DNA of 12,978 nt from the NCBI GenBank assembly GCA_964407285.1, contig CAYOVG010000193.1, forward strand, positions 1 to 12,978, read 5' to 3'. Source of the stretch: CAYOVG01 sp964407285. GTDB taxonomy: Bacteria > Desulfobacterota > Syntrophobacteria > Syntrophobacterales > Syntrophobacteraceae. Made by a program: the position numbers and the translations under genes. Each line of letters starts with the position of its first letter. Within the stretch, counting starts at the first letter, position 1. This document shows positions 7,301-12,978 of this stretch, one piece after another. The notes below the pieces were generated by a model. The model had not been told where the DNA came from, did no database searches, and saw nothing but the letters and a program-made list of their open reading frames with translations.

Positions 7301-7711
7301 ATTCTGAGATCCCTGCAGATCAAGGTGAGGTATAACCGGGAACGTCGGATTCCCGATCCATTGCATTGCACTCTTCTTTATTCTATACGTTTCTCCCGGG
7401 AGATATTCTCGGTATGGTTAATTTCTGGTGACAATATGACCGGGTTCGACAGCATCCTTAAAACCCCCGGCAACAGGGAATTGAGGTTGACGACATTCAT
7501 GCAACTCGGCTAACGTGGCAGGCGCTTACGGAAATGACGGCAGCATTCCGTGGCTCGATCGTCTCGGCGGGACCACGCCCGCGTTATTGCATGGGTTATA
7601 TCGAACCCTGACCTTATCGGCGCGCGCCGCCGCTCCTCAATCTCGGCGCAGCCGGACAAGCCGCCCCGCTGCAAATCCTGCCGGCAGCGCCCAACCCGAG
7701 GAGTAGTTCGG
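7301..7711. other. divergent intergenic region between HD-GYP/PilZ and PMT genes
   Basis: This 411-bp spacer must hold promoters for both divergent genes. I see no strong -35/-10 pair. It contains the 12-bp palindrome TCTCCCGGGAGA (7392-7403), just upstream of a minus-strand TATAGA that could be a -10 for the HD-GYP gene. The PMT frame stays open to 7550 here, but the encoded stretch is low-complexity Arg/Ser and probably not translated. Confidence 0.5.
7392..7403. promoter_or_regulatory. 12-bp perfect palindrome, possible operator
   Basis: TCTCCCGGGAGA is fully self-complementary and lies in the spacer between divergent genes. It is about 90 bp upstream of the preferred HD-GYP start, next to a TATAGA -10-like box on the minus strand. 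That is a plausible place for a dimeric regulator to bind, but no regulator is encoded nearby. Confidence 0.3.
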
Positions 7712-9340
7712 ATGATCGACCCCATGAAACGGTTGAGTTCAATCGATACGGCAAGTTCCTTCTCGTGCTTGCCGGCTGTTCTTATCTTCATTGCGGTTTC
7801 GTCGTTCAGGATCGGCAATCCCGGACTCTACTACGATGAGATGCTTTTCGTAAACGGGGCCATCAAAATATCCGACGTGCTTTCGTCATCCCTGCCCTTG
7901 GCGGACAAACTCGATGAGCTTCCCCTGATGGTGTTCCCCTACGTGGGCGCTCTCAAGTCCTGGCTCTTCCATCCAATCTTTCAATGGTACGGATTCTCAC
8001 CGCTGACAATCAGGTTTCCGTCCATTCTGCTTTCCGCGGGAACCATCTACATCAGCTACCTGACGGCAAGGAAATGGCTGGGCCCCCTCTACGGCCCGGC
8101 CGTCGCCTTTCTCCTTGCCGCCAGTCCCGCCCTTGTGTTTCAGTCCAAACTCGATTGGGGACCGGTGGTCATAATGCTTTTCTGCAAAGCGCTCGTCATA
8201 TACTACTTCGCTCTGCTGACCGAATCCGGAAGATTGAAACACCTGGTTTGCATCATAGCGGTTATGGCGGTCGGGACCTACGACAAGTTCAATTTCATCT
8301 GGATCGTCGTTTCGTTCTTCCTCTCCTCTCTCATTGTATTCAACTCGACATACATGCGCCTGCTGAAGAACGCGCCCAAGAGCGCGATATTTGCCGTAGC
8401 GGCTGCATGCCTGACGATGCTCGGCATCTTTCTCTATAAAGTCATGCCGTTGGTTTCCATGCCGGAATGGAAGGACCTGTACGCTCGCTGGAATTATGTT
8501 GCGCATCTGTACGCGCAGACGATGAGCCAGGGCGGAATCGGATTCACGATGAAAAATCCTCCGGTACTGCACAACGCCTACGGTCACCTGTTGATCGTAT
8601 CTTTGGCCTTATTCATTTCAGCATGCGCCGGAGCGTTGCGCGAGAGGAGATTAGCGTCATTTATGGCGCAGAAGAACACAAAGATTTACATTTTCTTCGT
8701 GCTCCTCTTTTTCGTCACTTTCATCCAGGTGGTGTTCACGCCTGCCGCCACCGGCCCTCACCACGCCATGGCGCTGATGCCTTTCGATCTGTTCGCCTTT
8801 ATCGCCGCTCTGTCGCTTTTCGGCGACGCCCGGTCCATCAAATGGCAAAGATCGTTCACCTGCCTCTTTCTGCTCGTGGTTTCAGCTTCAGTGTGCTTTG
8901 GCCTGAAAGGCGTCATTCGATACGACATGGAGTTTGCCAAGGATTCAGGCTACAGCAACGCCTGGAGCCCGATGATCTACCGGCTGGCGGCCCATGTAGA
9001 TTTTCATTCCGGGTCCGTGGACCGCATCGCATTTACCGACTGGGGCATATCCCACCAGGTTTCGGCGCTTGTCGACAAAGGCGTACGGGCCAAAATCGCG
9101 GACCTGTGGATTCCGCTGAAGGGGTACAACAAGGAGAGCGACACAACGAATTATGCGGAACAGTTCCTGCCCTCCGGTCCGACGCTCTGCATTTTGTTTG
9201 CCTCCCCGGTTTTCAAGGAAACCAAGGAGCACTTCCTCCAGATTATATCGGAGAGACCGGGGCTGGAAAAACGCATCGAGACCATAAATGATGAGAGCGG
9301 TCCCCTTTACGAACTGTACTTCTTGAATTCGCGGGGCTGA
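7712..9340 (+). CDS. PMT/ArnT-family membrane glycosyltransferase
   Basis: Polytopic inner-membrane protein (542 residues) of the GT-C class, which transfers sugars from polyprenyl-phosphate donors to acceptors on the periplasmic side. After a first helix (about 17-33) comes the motif GLYYDEMLFVNGA with the D-E pair (D42, E43), where the catalytic aspartate of PMT/ArnT enzymes lies in the first periplasmic loop. Then follow PYVGALKSWLFHPIFQWYG, SPLTIRFPSILLSAGTIYI and ASPALVFQSKLDWGP, typical of PMT_2 proteins. About ten further helices run to residue 400; the last 140 residues look soluble and periplasmic. The ATG at 7712 has GAGGAG (7698-7703) 8 nt upstream; the longer open frame from 7550 would add a basic, hydrophilic 54-residue leader without support. 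No polysaccharide gene is adjacent, so donor and acceptor are unknown. Confidence 0.88.
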   Translation: MIDPMKRLSSIDTASSFSCLPAVLIFIAVSSFRIGNPGLYYDEMLFVNGAIKISDVLSSSLPLADKLDELPLMVFPYVGALKSWLFHPIFQWYGFSPLTIRFPSILLSAGTIYISYLTARKWLGPLYGPAVAFLLAASPALVFQSKLDWGPVVIMLFCKALVIYYFALLTESGRLKHLVCIIAVMAVGTYDKFNFIWIVVSFFLSSLIVFNSTYMRLLKNAPKSAIFAVAAACLTMLGIFLYKVMPLVSMPEWKDLYARWNYVAHLYAQTMSQGGIGFTMKNPPVLHNAYGHLLIVSLALFISACAGALRERRLASFMAQKNTKIYIFFVLLFFVTFIQVVFTPAATGPHHAMALMPFDLFAFIAALSLFGDARSIKWQRSFTCLFLLVVSASVCFGLKGVIRYDMEFAKDSGYSNAWSPMIYRLAAHVDFHSGSVDRIAFTDWGISHQVSALVDKGVRAKIADLWIPLKGYNKESDTTNYAEQFLPSGPTLCILFASPVFKETKEHFLQIISERPGLEKRIETINDESGPLYELYFLNSRG

Positions 9341-9353
9341 CCGTATGAAACGG

Positions 9354-9390
9354 CATTTGAATAATTACCCTAAAGGGTTATATTCAAATG
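9354..9390 (+). terminator. long inverted repeat after the PMT gene
   Basis: CATTTGAATA (9354-9363) and TATTCAAATG (9381-9390) are perfect 10-bp inverted repeats. Inside them ACCC (9367-9370) pairs with GGGT (9375-9378) around TAAA. It begins 13 bp after the PMT stop codon, which fits a transcript-ending or 3'-stabilising hairpin, although no T-run follows. It is also nearly symmetric, so it could work on either strand or as a protein site. Confidence 0.5.
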
Positions 9391-9445
9391 GAGAGGCGAC
9401 GGCATCACCACGGTCTGCGGGAAACTCAGGCACGGATGTCTACAG

Positions 9446-9479
9446 TTTCGGGTCTTCGGATGACGCTGACTGCCCGAAA
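9446..9479. repeat. inverted repeat TTTCGGG ... CCCGAAA
   Basis: TTTCGGG (9446-9452) and CCCGAAA (9473-9479) are perfect inverted repeats separated by 20 bp. The segment 9391-9592 has no convincing gene. This could be a hairpin or an operator for the downstream pair of genes; I cannot choose. Confidence 0.3.
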
Positions 9480-9592
9480 TGATGCTCTGCGAACTGGGAT
9501 CACCATACAAACGGCCGTGGCGATCATTCTTGCTCCGGATCGTGACAGTTTCTACAAATCAAATCCATGACATCTCACCACGATCAGTCCAT

Positions 9593-9772
9593 ATGGCGGA
9601 ATGTCTACCATGCCAAGTGGCGGGAAAGGGAGTCGTACATCAAGTTTCGGAAAGAGAAATGGAATTGCCGAGATGTCGCCTGAAGGATTTCGAAATCGCG
9701 GGCGTTTTGGAAAAGATACTCGAAAGGGCAGTCTGGAAAAGGAAAAGCGACCTGCGCGAGAAGAAGGAGTGA
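9593..9772 (+). CDS. possible 59-residue hypothetical protein upstream of pRiA4b-ORF3-like gene
   Basis: The frame starts MAECLPCQVAGKG, with a CxxC pair (C4, C7), continues VVHQVSEREMELPRC, and ends in a helix with alternating hydrophobic and basic residues (FEIAGVLEKILERAVWKRK) and a Lys/Glu-rich tail. It looks protein-like, and its TGA is 6 bp before the ATG of the next gene, whose AAGGAG ribosome binding site lies in its last codons; this suggests a two-gene operon. No good ribosome binding site precedes ATG 9593. The frame stays open upstream to ATG 9479, but those residues look less natural. I do not recognise a family. It could also be a 3' remnant of a larger gene. Confidence 0.45.
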   Translation: MAECLPCQVAGKGVVHQVSEREMELPRCRLKDFEIAGVLEKILERAVWKRKSDLREKKE

Positions 9773-9778
9773 AAAGAA

Positions 9779-10564
9779 ATGAAGAGAGGTGGCGAAGGAG
9801 TATGCCGATTCTGCCTTCAGACCTTCTCCGGTTCGACCGTTGGCGGACACCTGGCGTCATGCAAGGAGAGGAAGAAAAAAGAAGCCGCGGAAGCACAAAA
9901 GACGAAAAAGCCGGAGAGGATCTTTCACATCAAGATCCGGGGCGGCAGTGAGTTCTGGTTGCACATCGAAATGAAAGCGTCCGCGAAGCTTTCCGACCTG
10001 GACGAATTCCTCCGGGACATATGGCTTCAATGTTGCGATCATCTGAGTCAGTTCAAGATAAGGGGGCAGTCGTACATGCCTTCTTACGTAGACGGCATGT
10101 GGGGATTGGAAGGCAAGCCCATGGGGGTCCAACTCGGTAGAGTGTTGGACGTGAAGGATAAATTCGATTACGAGTACGATTTTGGATCTACCACCTACCT
10201 CGAGGGACAGGTAGTTTCCGAACGGCAGGGGGTGCTGAAGGAAAAGGTTCGGATTCTCGCCCGCAACCGCATGCCCGAAGCGATATGCGCCGAATGCGGA
10301 AAGCAGGCGGCTCGGTTCTGCACCGATTGCATGGAATTCTATTGCAGCCCTTGTCTCGACGAACACACATGCGGGGAGGAAACGGCTCTTCCCGTGGTCA
10401 ACTCACCTCGCATGGGGGTGTGTGGATACACAGGGGATCAAGATCCCGATACTTTCGAGCAAAAGCCTGAAGACCCGGCCAGGGCGGCAAGAAGGAGAGA
10501 TTTGCCGAAGTTGTTGGAGGAGTACCTGGAAGAGCGAAGGAAAAGGAAAGAGAACGCGCACTGA
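9779..10564 (+). CDS. plasmid pRiA4b ORF-3-like protein with two zinc-binding clusters
   Basis: 261-residue cytoplasmic protein. Residues 9-28 form a C2HC finger (C9-x2-C12-x11-H24-x3-C28), followed by a Lys-rich linker. Residues 48-145 resemble the PRiA4_ORF3 domain: FHIKIRGGSEFWLHIEM, LSDLDEFLRDIWLQCCDHLSQF, and the strongly typical KFDYEYDFGSTTYLEGQVV. Residues 170-198 form a cross-brace-like cluster (C170-x2-C173-x7-C181-x2-C184-x4-C189-x2-C192-x3-H196-x-C198), reminiscent of a B-box. NSPRMGVCGYTG (208-219) and a highly charged helical tail follow. The ATG at 9779 has AAGGAG (9764-9769) 9 nt upstream. The family is linked by name to plasmids and IS1096-type elements, but no transposase is nearby. 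The molecular function is unknown; nucleic-acid or protein binding is an inference from the fingers. Confidence 0.82.
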   Translation: MKRGGEGVCRFCLQTFSGSTVGGHLASCKERKKKEAAEAQKTKKPERIFHIKIRGGSEFWLHIEMKASAKLSDLDEFLRDIWLQCCDHLSQFKIRGQSYMPSYVDGMWGLEGKPMGVQLGRVLDVKDKFDYEYDFGSTTYLEGQVVSERQGVLKEKVRILARNRMPEAICAECGKQAARFCTDCMEFYCSPCLDEHTCGEETALPVVNSPRMGVCGYTGDQDPDTFEQKPEDPARAARRRDLPKLLEEYLEERRKRKENAH

Positions 10565-10710
10565 ACTCCCCACGCACATGTAATCGACTTCGAATGCGAA
10601 GAGCGGCCTCCCTCCGGTCGGACTGTGAAGACGATCCATCGACAGTCGGAAAACGGAAAAGCCGCTCCCGCCCTCCGACTGCCGACACACGTTACGACAA
10701 TAATGTCCGG
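10565..10710. repeat. nested inverted repeats in spacer after pRiA4b-ORF3-like gene
   Basis: AGCGGC (10602-10607) pairs with GCCGCT (10661-10666), and inside them GACTGT (10621-10626) pairs with ACAGTC (10642-10647). The two unpaired flanks are exactly 13 nt each, giving a symmetric stem-bulge-stem. CTTCG-aatg-CGAAG (about 10589-10602) lies just before. No T-run follows, so it is not a standard terminator. No gene is seen in this spacer. Confidence 0.35.
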
Positions 10711-10899
10711 CTATCTTTGCTGCCTCAGTTCGAGAACCACCGGAGGACTCGGAACGATACAAAGCCTTTTCTTCCTGTTCTCCCTGCACCTGGTCTCCTG
10801 CAGAAAACGGCACACATACCCGAGACAGAAAAATATAAAACCAACCACACCGAACAATGTCCAACTTACCAACTCTTCCACCTTGCAATCCTCTTGCAC
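10711..10899 (-). CDS. possible 62-residue single-helix membrane protein
   Basis: The frame starts at GTG (10897-10899), with AGGA 4-5 nt upstream, 24 bp after the cyclophilin stop codon. It encodes a short acidic N-terminus, one hydrophobic helix (WTLFGVVGFIFFCLGYVCRFL, about residues 13-33), then a basic positive-inside stretch (RCRENRKKR). This layout is typical of small inner-membrane proteins, and the position suggests co-transcription with the cyclophilin. A T7 run (10915-10909) between the two genes might reduce read-through. No family is recognised. Other frames overlap it, so it remains a hypothesis. Confidence 0.35.
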   Translation of the reverse strand: MQEDCKVEELVSWTLFGVVGFIFFCLGYVCRFLQETRCRENRKKRLCIVPSPPVVLELRQQR

Positions 10900-10923
10900 T
10901 GATTCCTGAAAAAAACGATCCGC

Positions 10924-11439
10924 CTATTCCTCGCGCTTGATACTCGTGATCACTACAGGAGTAACGGGAACGTCCTGGTGCGGTCCGACGCTGGTAGTCT
11001 TCACGTCCTTTATCTTATCCACCACATCCATCCCGTCGATAACCTGCCCGAACGCCGCATACCCGAATCCCGCCGGCGTCTTGTTCTTGTGATCGAGAAA
11101 ATCATTGTCCACTACATTGATGAAAAACTGGGAAGTGGCGCTGTTGACAATGTTCGTACGGGCCATGGCGATGGTTCCGCGGGTGTTCTTCAGCTCGGGA
11201 CTTGCTTCGTTCTTGATGGGATCACGCGTCTTCTTCGGTTTCATGTCAGGGGTCATCCCACCACCCTGGATCATGAAGTTGCTGATCACGCGATGAAAAA
11301 CCGTGCCCGCGTAAAAGCCTTCATCGACATAACGCAGGAAGTTCTTTACCGAAATCGGCGCCTTGTCGGCCCAAAGCTCTATCTTGACCGCACCTTCGGA
11401 CGTCTCCATTACCACAACGGGGTTCTTTGTCTCGCTCAT
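10924..11439 (-). CDS. ppiB: cyclophilin-type peptidyl-prolyl cis-trans isomerase
   Basis: Catalyses cis-trans isomerisation of X-Pro bonds to help protein folding. At 171 residues with no signal peptide, it should be cytoplasmic. The cyclophilin core is intact: METSEGAVKIELWADKAP, NFLRYVDEGFY, FHRVISNFMIQGG with the catalytic Arg50, Phe55 and Gln58, then AMARTNIVNSATSQFFINV (91-109) and GYAAFGQVIDGMDVVDKI. The usual Trp of the eukaryotic site is absent, as in many bacterial enzymes. The ATG at 11437-11439 is chosen because GAGAGGA lies just upstream; a TTG one codon earlier would add one residue. The symbol is given at family level; ppiA/ppiB orthology was not tested. Confidence 0.95.
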   Translation of the reverse strand: MSETKNPVVVMETSEGAVKIELWADKAPISVKNFLRYVDEGFYAGTVFHRVISNFMIQGGGMTPDMKPKKTRDPIKNEASPELKNTRGTIAMARTNIVNSATSQFFINVVDNDFLDHKNKTPAGFGYAAFGQVIDGMDVVDKIKDVKTTSVGPHQDVPVTPVVITSIKREE

Positions 11440-11504
11440 CAATTCCTCTCCGGATTAAAGAATATCTGGAACTGCCGCAACCAGGCGAAATTTCTATCCC
11501 AGTC

Positions 11505-11533
11505 ATCATAATCGATCTAAAACCACAACTGCA
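11505..11533 (-). promoter_or_regulatory. weak promoter candidate for the cyclophilin gene
   Basis: On the minus strand TATGAT (11510-11505) is a 5/6 match to the -10 consensus. It is preceded after 18 nt by a poor TTGCAG -35. It would give a leader of about 60 nt before the cyclophilin ATG. Only the -10 box is convincing. Confidence 0.3.
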
Positions 11534-11793
11534 AGTCCTTTCCTCCCTGAAATCGGATTCATGGTGTTTTGAATGACGGCAACAGACCGGCGCGACCTTC
11601 AATACGGCGGTCGATCTCCACTGTCGGAGCCATTAGCGGCCGCATGACCCTAAAATCTTCTATCTTCAAACACGCGTCGCGGAACCGACGCTATCCCCAA
11701 AAAACATCTTGAGTAGCTGCCCGAGAAGTGATTCAATTGCGACGAAGGTGGAAGATACCATGCAGTAGAACGAGAGAAGCGGGGAGAAGCGCA
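11534..11793. other. intergenic stretch between divergent cyclophilin and diadenylate cyclase genes
   Basis: No credible gene is seen. The only clear structure is GCGTCG-cggaac-CGACGC (11674-11691), a 6-bp stem with a 6-nt loop and no T-run. The diadenylate cyclase frame is open from 11713, so part of this segment could be coding if an earlier GTG (11728) were used, but no ribosome binding site supports that. Confidence 0.5.
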
Positions 11794-12978
11794 TTGGCAA
11801 CCAACGAAATGCTGAAATGTTTGTGCTTGTTTCATATAGTCGACGGACTATGCGCCGGGCTGTGCCATTTCTCCGGACCCAGCCGTGCGGCCGTGATCTA
11901 TGCGGAGAAGGAAGGGGACCCCATCCGCATCTACGATCCTCAGGACCTCCTTCGCGGCCATGAACCCAAACTCGAGAAACTCTACCTCGATTCCGACGAC
12001 TGGCGGAAGACCGACCTGAAATTCGAAGGTCTGCAACCCGACACCATCTATCCGGAACGAGACCTACAACTCACGGGGCTCATCTCTTCGGGCGGCAGAT
12101 CGTGCTGCATTTCCTATCAAATGTGGTTCACCGAACATCATCCCGACATGTGCTCCACCGGCCCCACCGAGCGCTGGCTCGAACATGCGGCGTGTCTGCT
12201 GTCCCATGACATGGCGGCAGGCCGGGCGGCCTTCCACTTTGGGACCTCACGCTATGTCTTGCGGGAATATTCGACCCATGCCGTTCGGGACTATATTCGC
12301 GACGAGTTGAATGTCAGATTCGGCTGGGACGTGCAACTGGAAGTCTATTCGATTCTCGATACGGTGGTCGGCATTTCCAAAACGCCCGAGGAGGGAATGG
12401 CGCCCTGCGGGGTGCTCGTTTTCGTGGATCCCGCCTTCCTTCGCGACGTCGATTACCTGGTGCGGTTCCCCCTCCTGGAGAGACCCAAGCTGAAAGACCA
12501 CAAACATATCAGGAAGCTCCTGCTCGCCGTGGAGGATTCCGACCGCAGGCTCATATCGGATGGAGTAAGCGTTGTCGGTGTATCGACCGGCCGCATGCCG
12601 GAATGCCGCATAACGGCAGACTACAGAGGCGGATACGGGTTCGTGAGACTCGCGGGAAGTCCCGTGTGCAGTTTCTCGGACGGAAGCTTTCTCTCCTCGA
12701 CCCGAAAACCCAAGCTGGTGCACCTGGAAGAAGCCCTCATCGGGTGCAGCGCCATCGACCCCTCGATTATCCACGTTCTCTTCAAAATAATCTCGGACAT
12801 AGCGGCAAAGGCGTGCGACCATCGCCACGGGTGCTCGATAGTGGTCGATTTCAACAGCCCGTGCATTAGAATTTCCGGACAGCAACTCGATCCTCCCCCC
12901 GACCTTCGGGAGGGAAAATACCTGGACCTCGCAAAATCGTTGTCGAAAATCGATGGAGCGCTTCATATCGGGTCGGAC
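11794..12978 (+). CDS. diadenylate cyclase (DisA_N/DAC domain), C-terminus cut by window edge
   Basis: Predicted to make cyclic di-AMP from two ATP. The frame is open from 11713 to the right edge; 395 residues are visible from the chosen start. The last 60 residues match the start of a DAC domain: HGCSIVVDF, then LDLAKSLSKIDGALHIGSD with the catalytic DGA motif at 387-389. The RHR/GTRHR motif should lie just beyond the edge. About 330 residues precede the DAC domain, with HFSGPSRAAVIYAEKEGDP near the N-terminus, EHHPDMCSTGPTERWLEHAA in the middle and HAVRDYIRDELNVRFGWDV after it. This is not the DisA C-terminal layout (helix-hairpin-helix), nor the CdaA membrane layout, but an N-terminal sensor-like architecture seen in deltaproteobacteria. 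TTG 11794 has GGGGAG upstream at good spacing; ATG 11809 is the alternative, with a weaker site. The signal sensed is unknown. Confidence 0.8.
   Translation, partial: MATNEMLKCLCLFHIVDGLCAGLCHFSGPSRAAVIYAEKEGDPIRIYDPQDLLRGHEPKLEKLYLDSDDWRKTDLKFEGLQPDTIYPERDLQLTGLISSGGRSCCISYQMWFTEHHPDMCSTGPTERWLEHAACLLSHDMAAGRAAFHFGTSRYVLREYSTHAVRDYIRDELNVRFGWDVQLEVYSILDTVVGISKTPEEGMAPCGVLVFVDPAFLRDVDYLVRFPLLERPKLKDHKHIRKLLLAVEDSDRRLISDGVSVVGVSTGRMPECRITADYRGGYGFVRLAGSPVCSFSDGSFLSSTRKPKLVHLEEALIGCSAIDPSIIHVLFKIISDIAAKACDHRHGCSIVVDFNSPCIRISGQQLDPPPDLREGKYLDLAKSLSKIDGALHIGSD

Noticed and set aside
7550..7711. N-terminal 54-codon extension of the PMT frame, with a CxxC-like CKSC
   Set aside because: The strong GAGGAG site sits right before ATG 7712, and the extension is basic and low in complexity, unlike the N-terminus of membrane glycosyltransferases.
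11636..11643. GCGGCCGC (NotI site), possible cloning artefact
   Set aside because: The flanks show no vector sequence, and an 8-bp GC palindrome is not surprising in 60% GC DNA.
12247..12966. 239-codon minus-strand open frame at the right end
   Set aside because: It lies antisense to the diadenylate cyclase frame, which carries the DGA motif and protein-like composition; the antisense frame has no recognisable domain.
1..12978. CRISPR array, tRNA or rRNA genes, transposase, prophage or integron features
   Set aside because: I scanned both strands for regularly spaced repeats, tRNA T-loop patterns and mobile-element proteins and saw none. The pRiA4b-ORF3-like gene alone does not define a mobile element.

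Overview
The window is about 60% G+C and reads like the chromosome of a Gram-negative, probably anaerobic deltaproteobacterium (Desulfobacterota). A Syntrophobacter-like organism is my best guess, from the gene mix and protein style; no marker gene in the window proves it. No rRNA, tRNA, CRISPR array, transposase or phage gene is visible.

Layout. Positions 1-3711 (minus strand) hold a branched-chain-amino-acid-type (HAAT) ABC transporter operon. It is transcribed livK (binding protein), livH, livM (permeases), livG (ATPase, cut by the left edge); livF would be expected beyond the edge. Upstream of livK lies a structured leader of about 210 nt, with a TTGACA promoter and an intrinsic terminator about 70 nt before the livK start codon. 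This suggests attenuation or a small RNA. Positions 4020-4810 are mostly non-coding and contain a 5' fragment of a nucleotidyltransferase (AbiEii/MNT-like) gene, preceded by purine-rich degenerate repeats. Positions 4814-5239 (minus) encode a five-helix EamA-type transporter. Positions 5633-7300 (minus) encode a cyclic-di-GMP protein joining an apparently intact HD-GYP phosphodiesterase to a PilZ receptor domain. Positions 7712-9340 (plus) encode a PMT/ArnT-like membrane glycosyltransferase, followed by a strong inverted repeat. Positions 9593-10564 (plus) carry a possible 59-residue protein and a pRiA4b ORF-3-like protein flanked by two different zinc-binding clusters. Positions 10924-11439 (minus) encode a cytoplasmic cyclophilin, perhaps followed by a one-helix small protein. 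From about 11794 to the right edge (plus) runs a diadenylate cyclase (DisA_N/DAC) with a long N-terminal region, cut just after its DGA motif.

Apart from the liv operon the genes look like independent short units, many divergent or convergent. Two second-messenger enzymes are present (cyclic-di-GMP turnover/sensing and cyclic-di-AMP synthesis), but nothing in the sequence links them. The points most worth a second look are the liv leader, the HD-GYP/PilZ fusion, the double-zinc-cluster pRiA4b-ORF3-like protein and the diadenylate cyclase N-terminal region.
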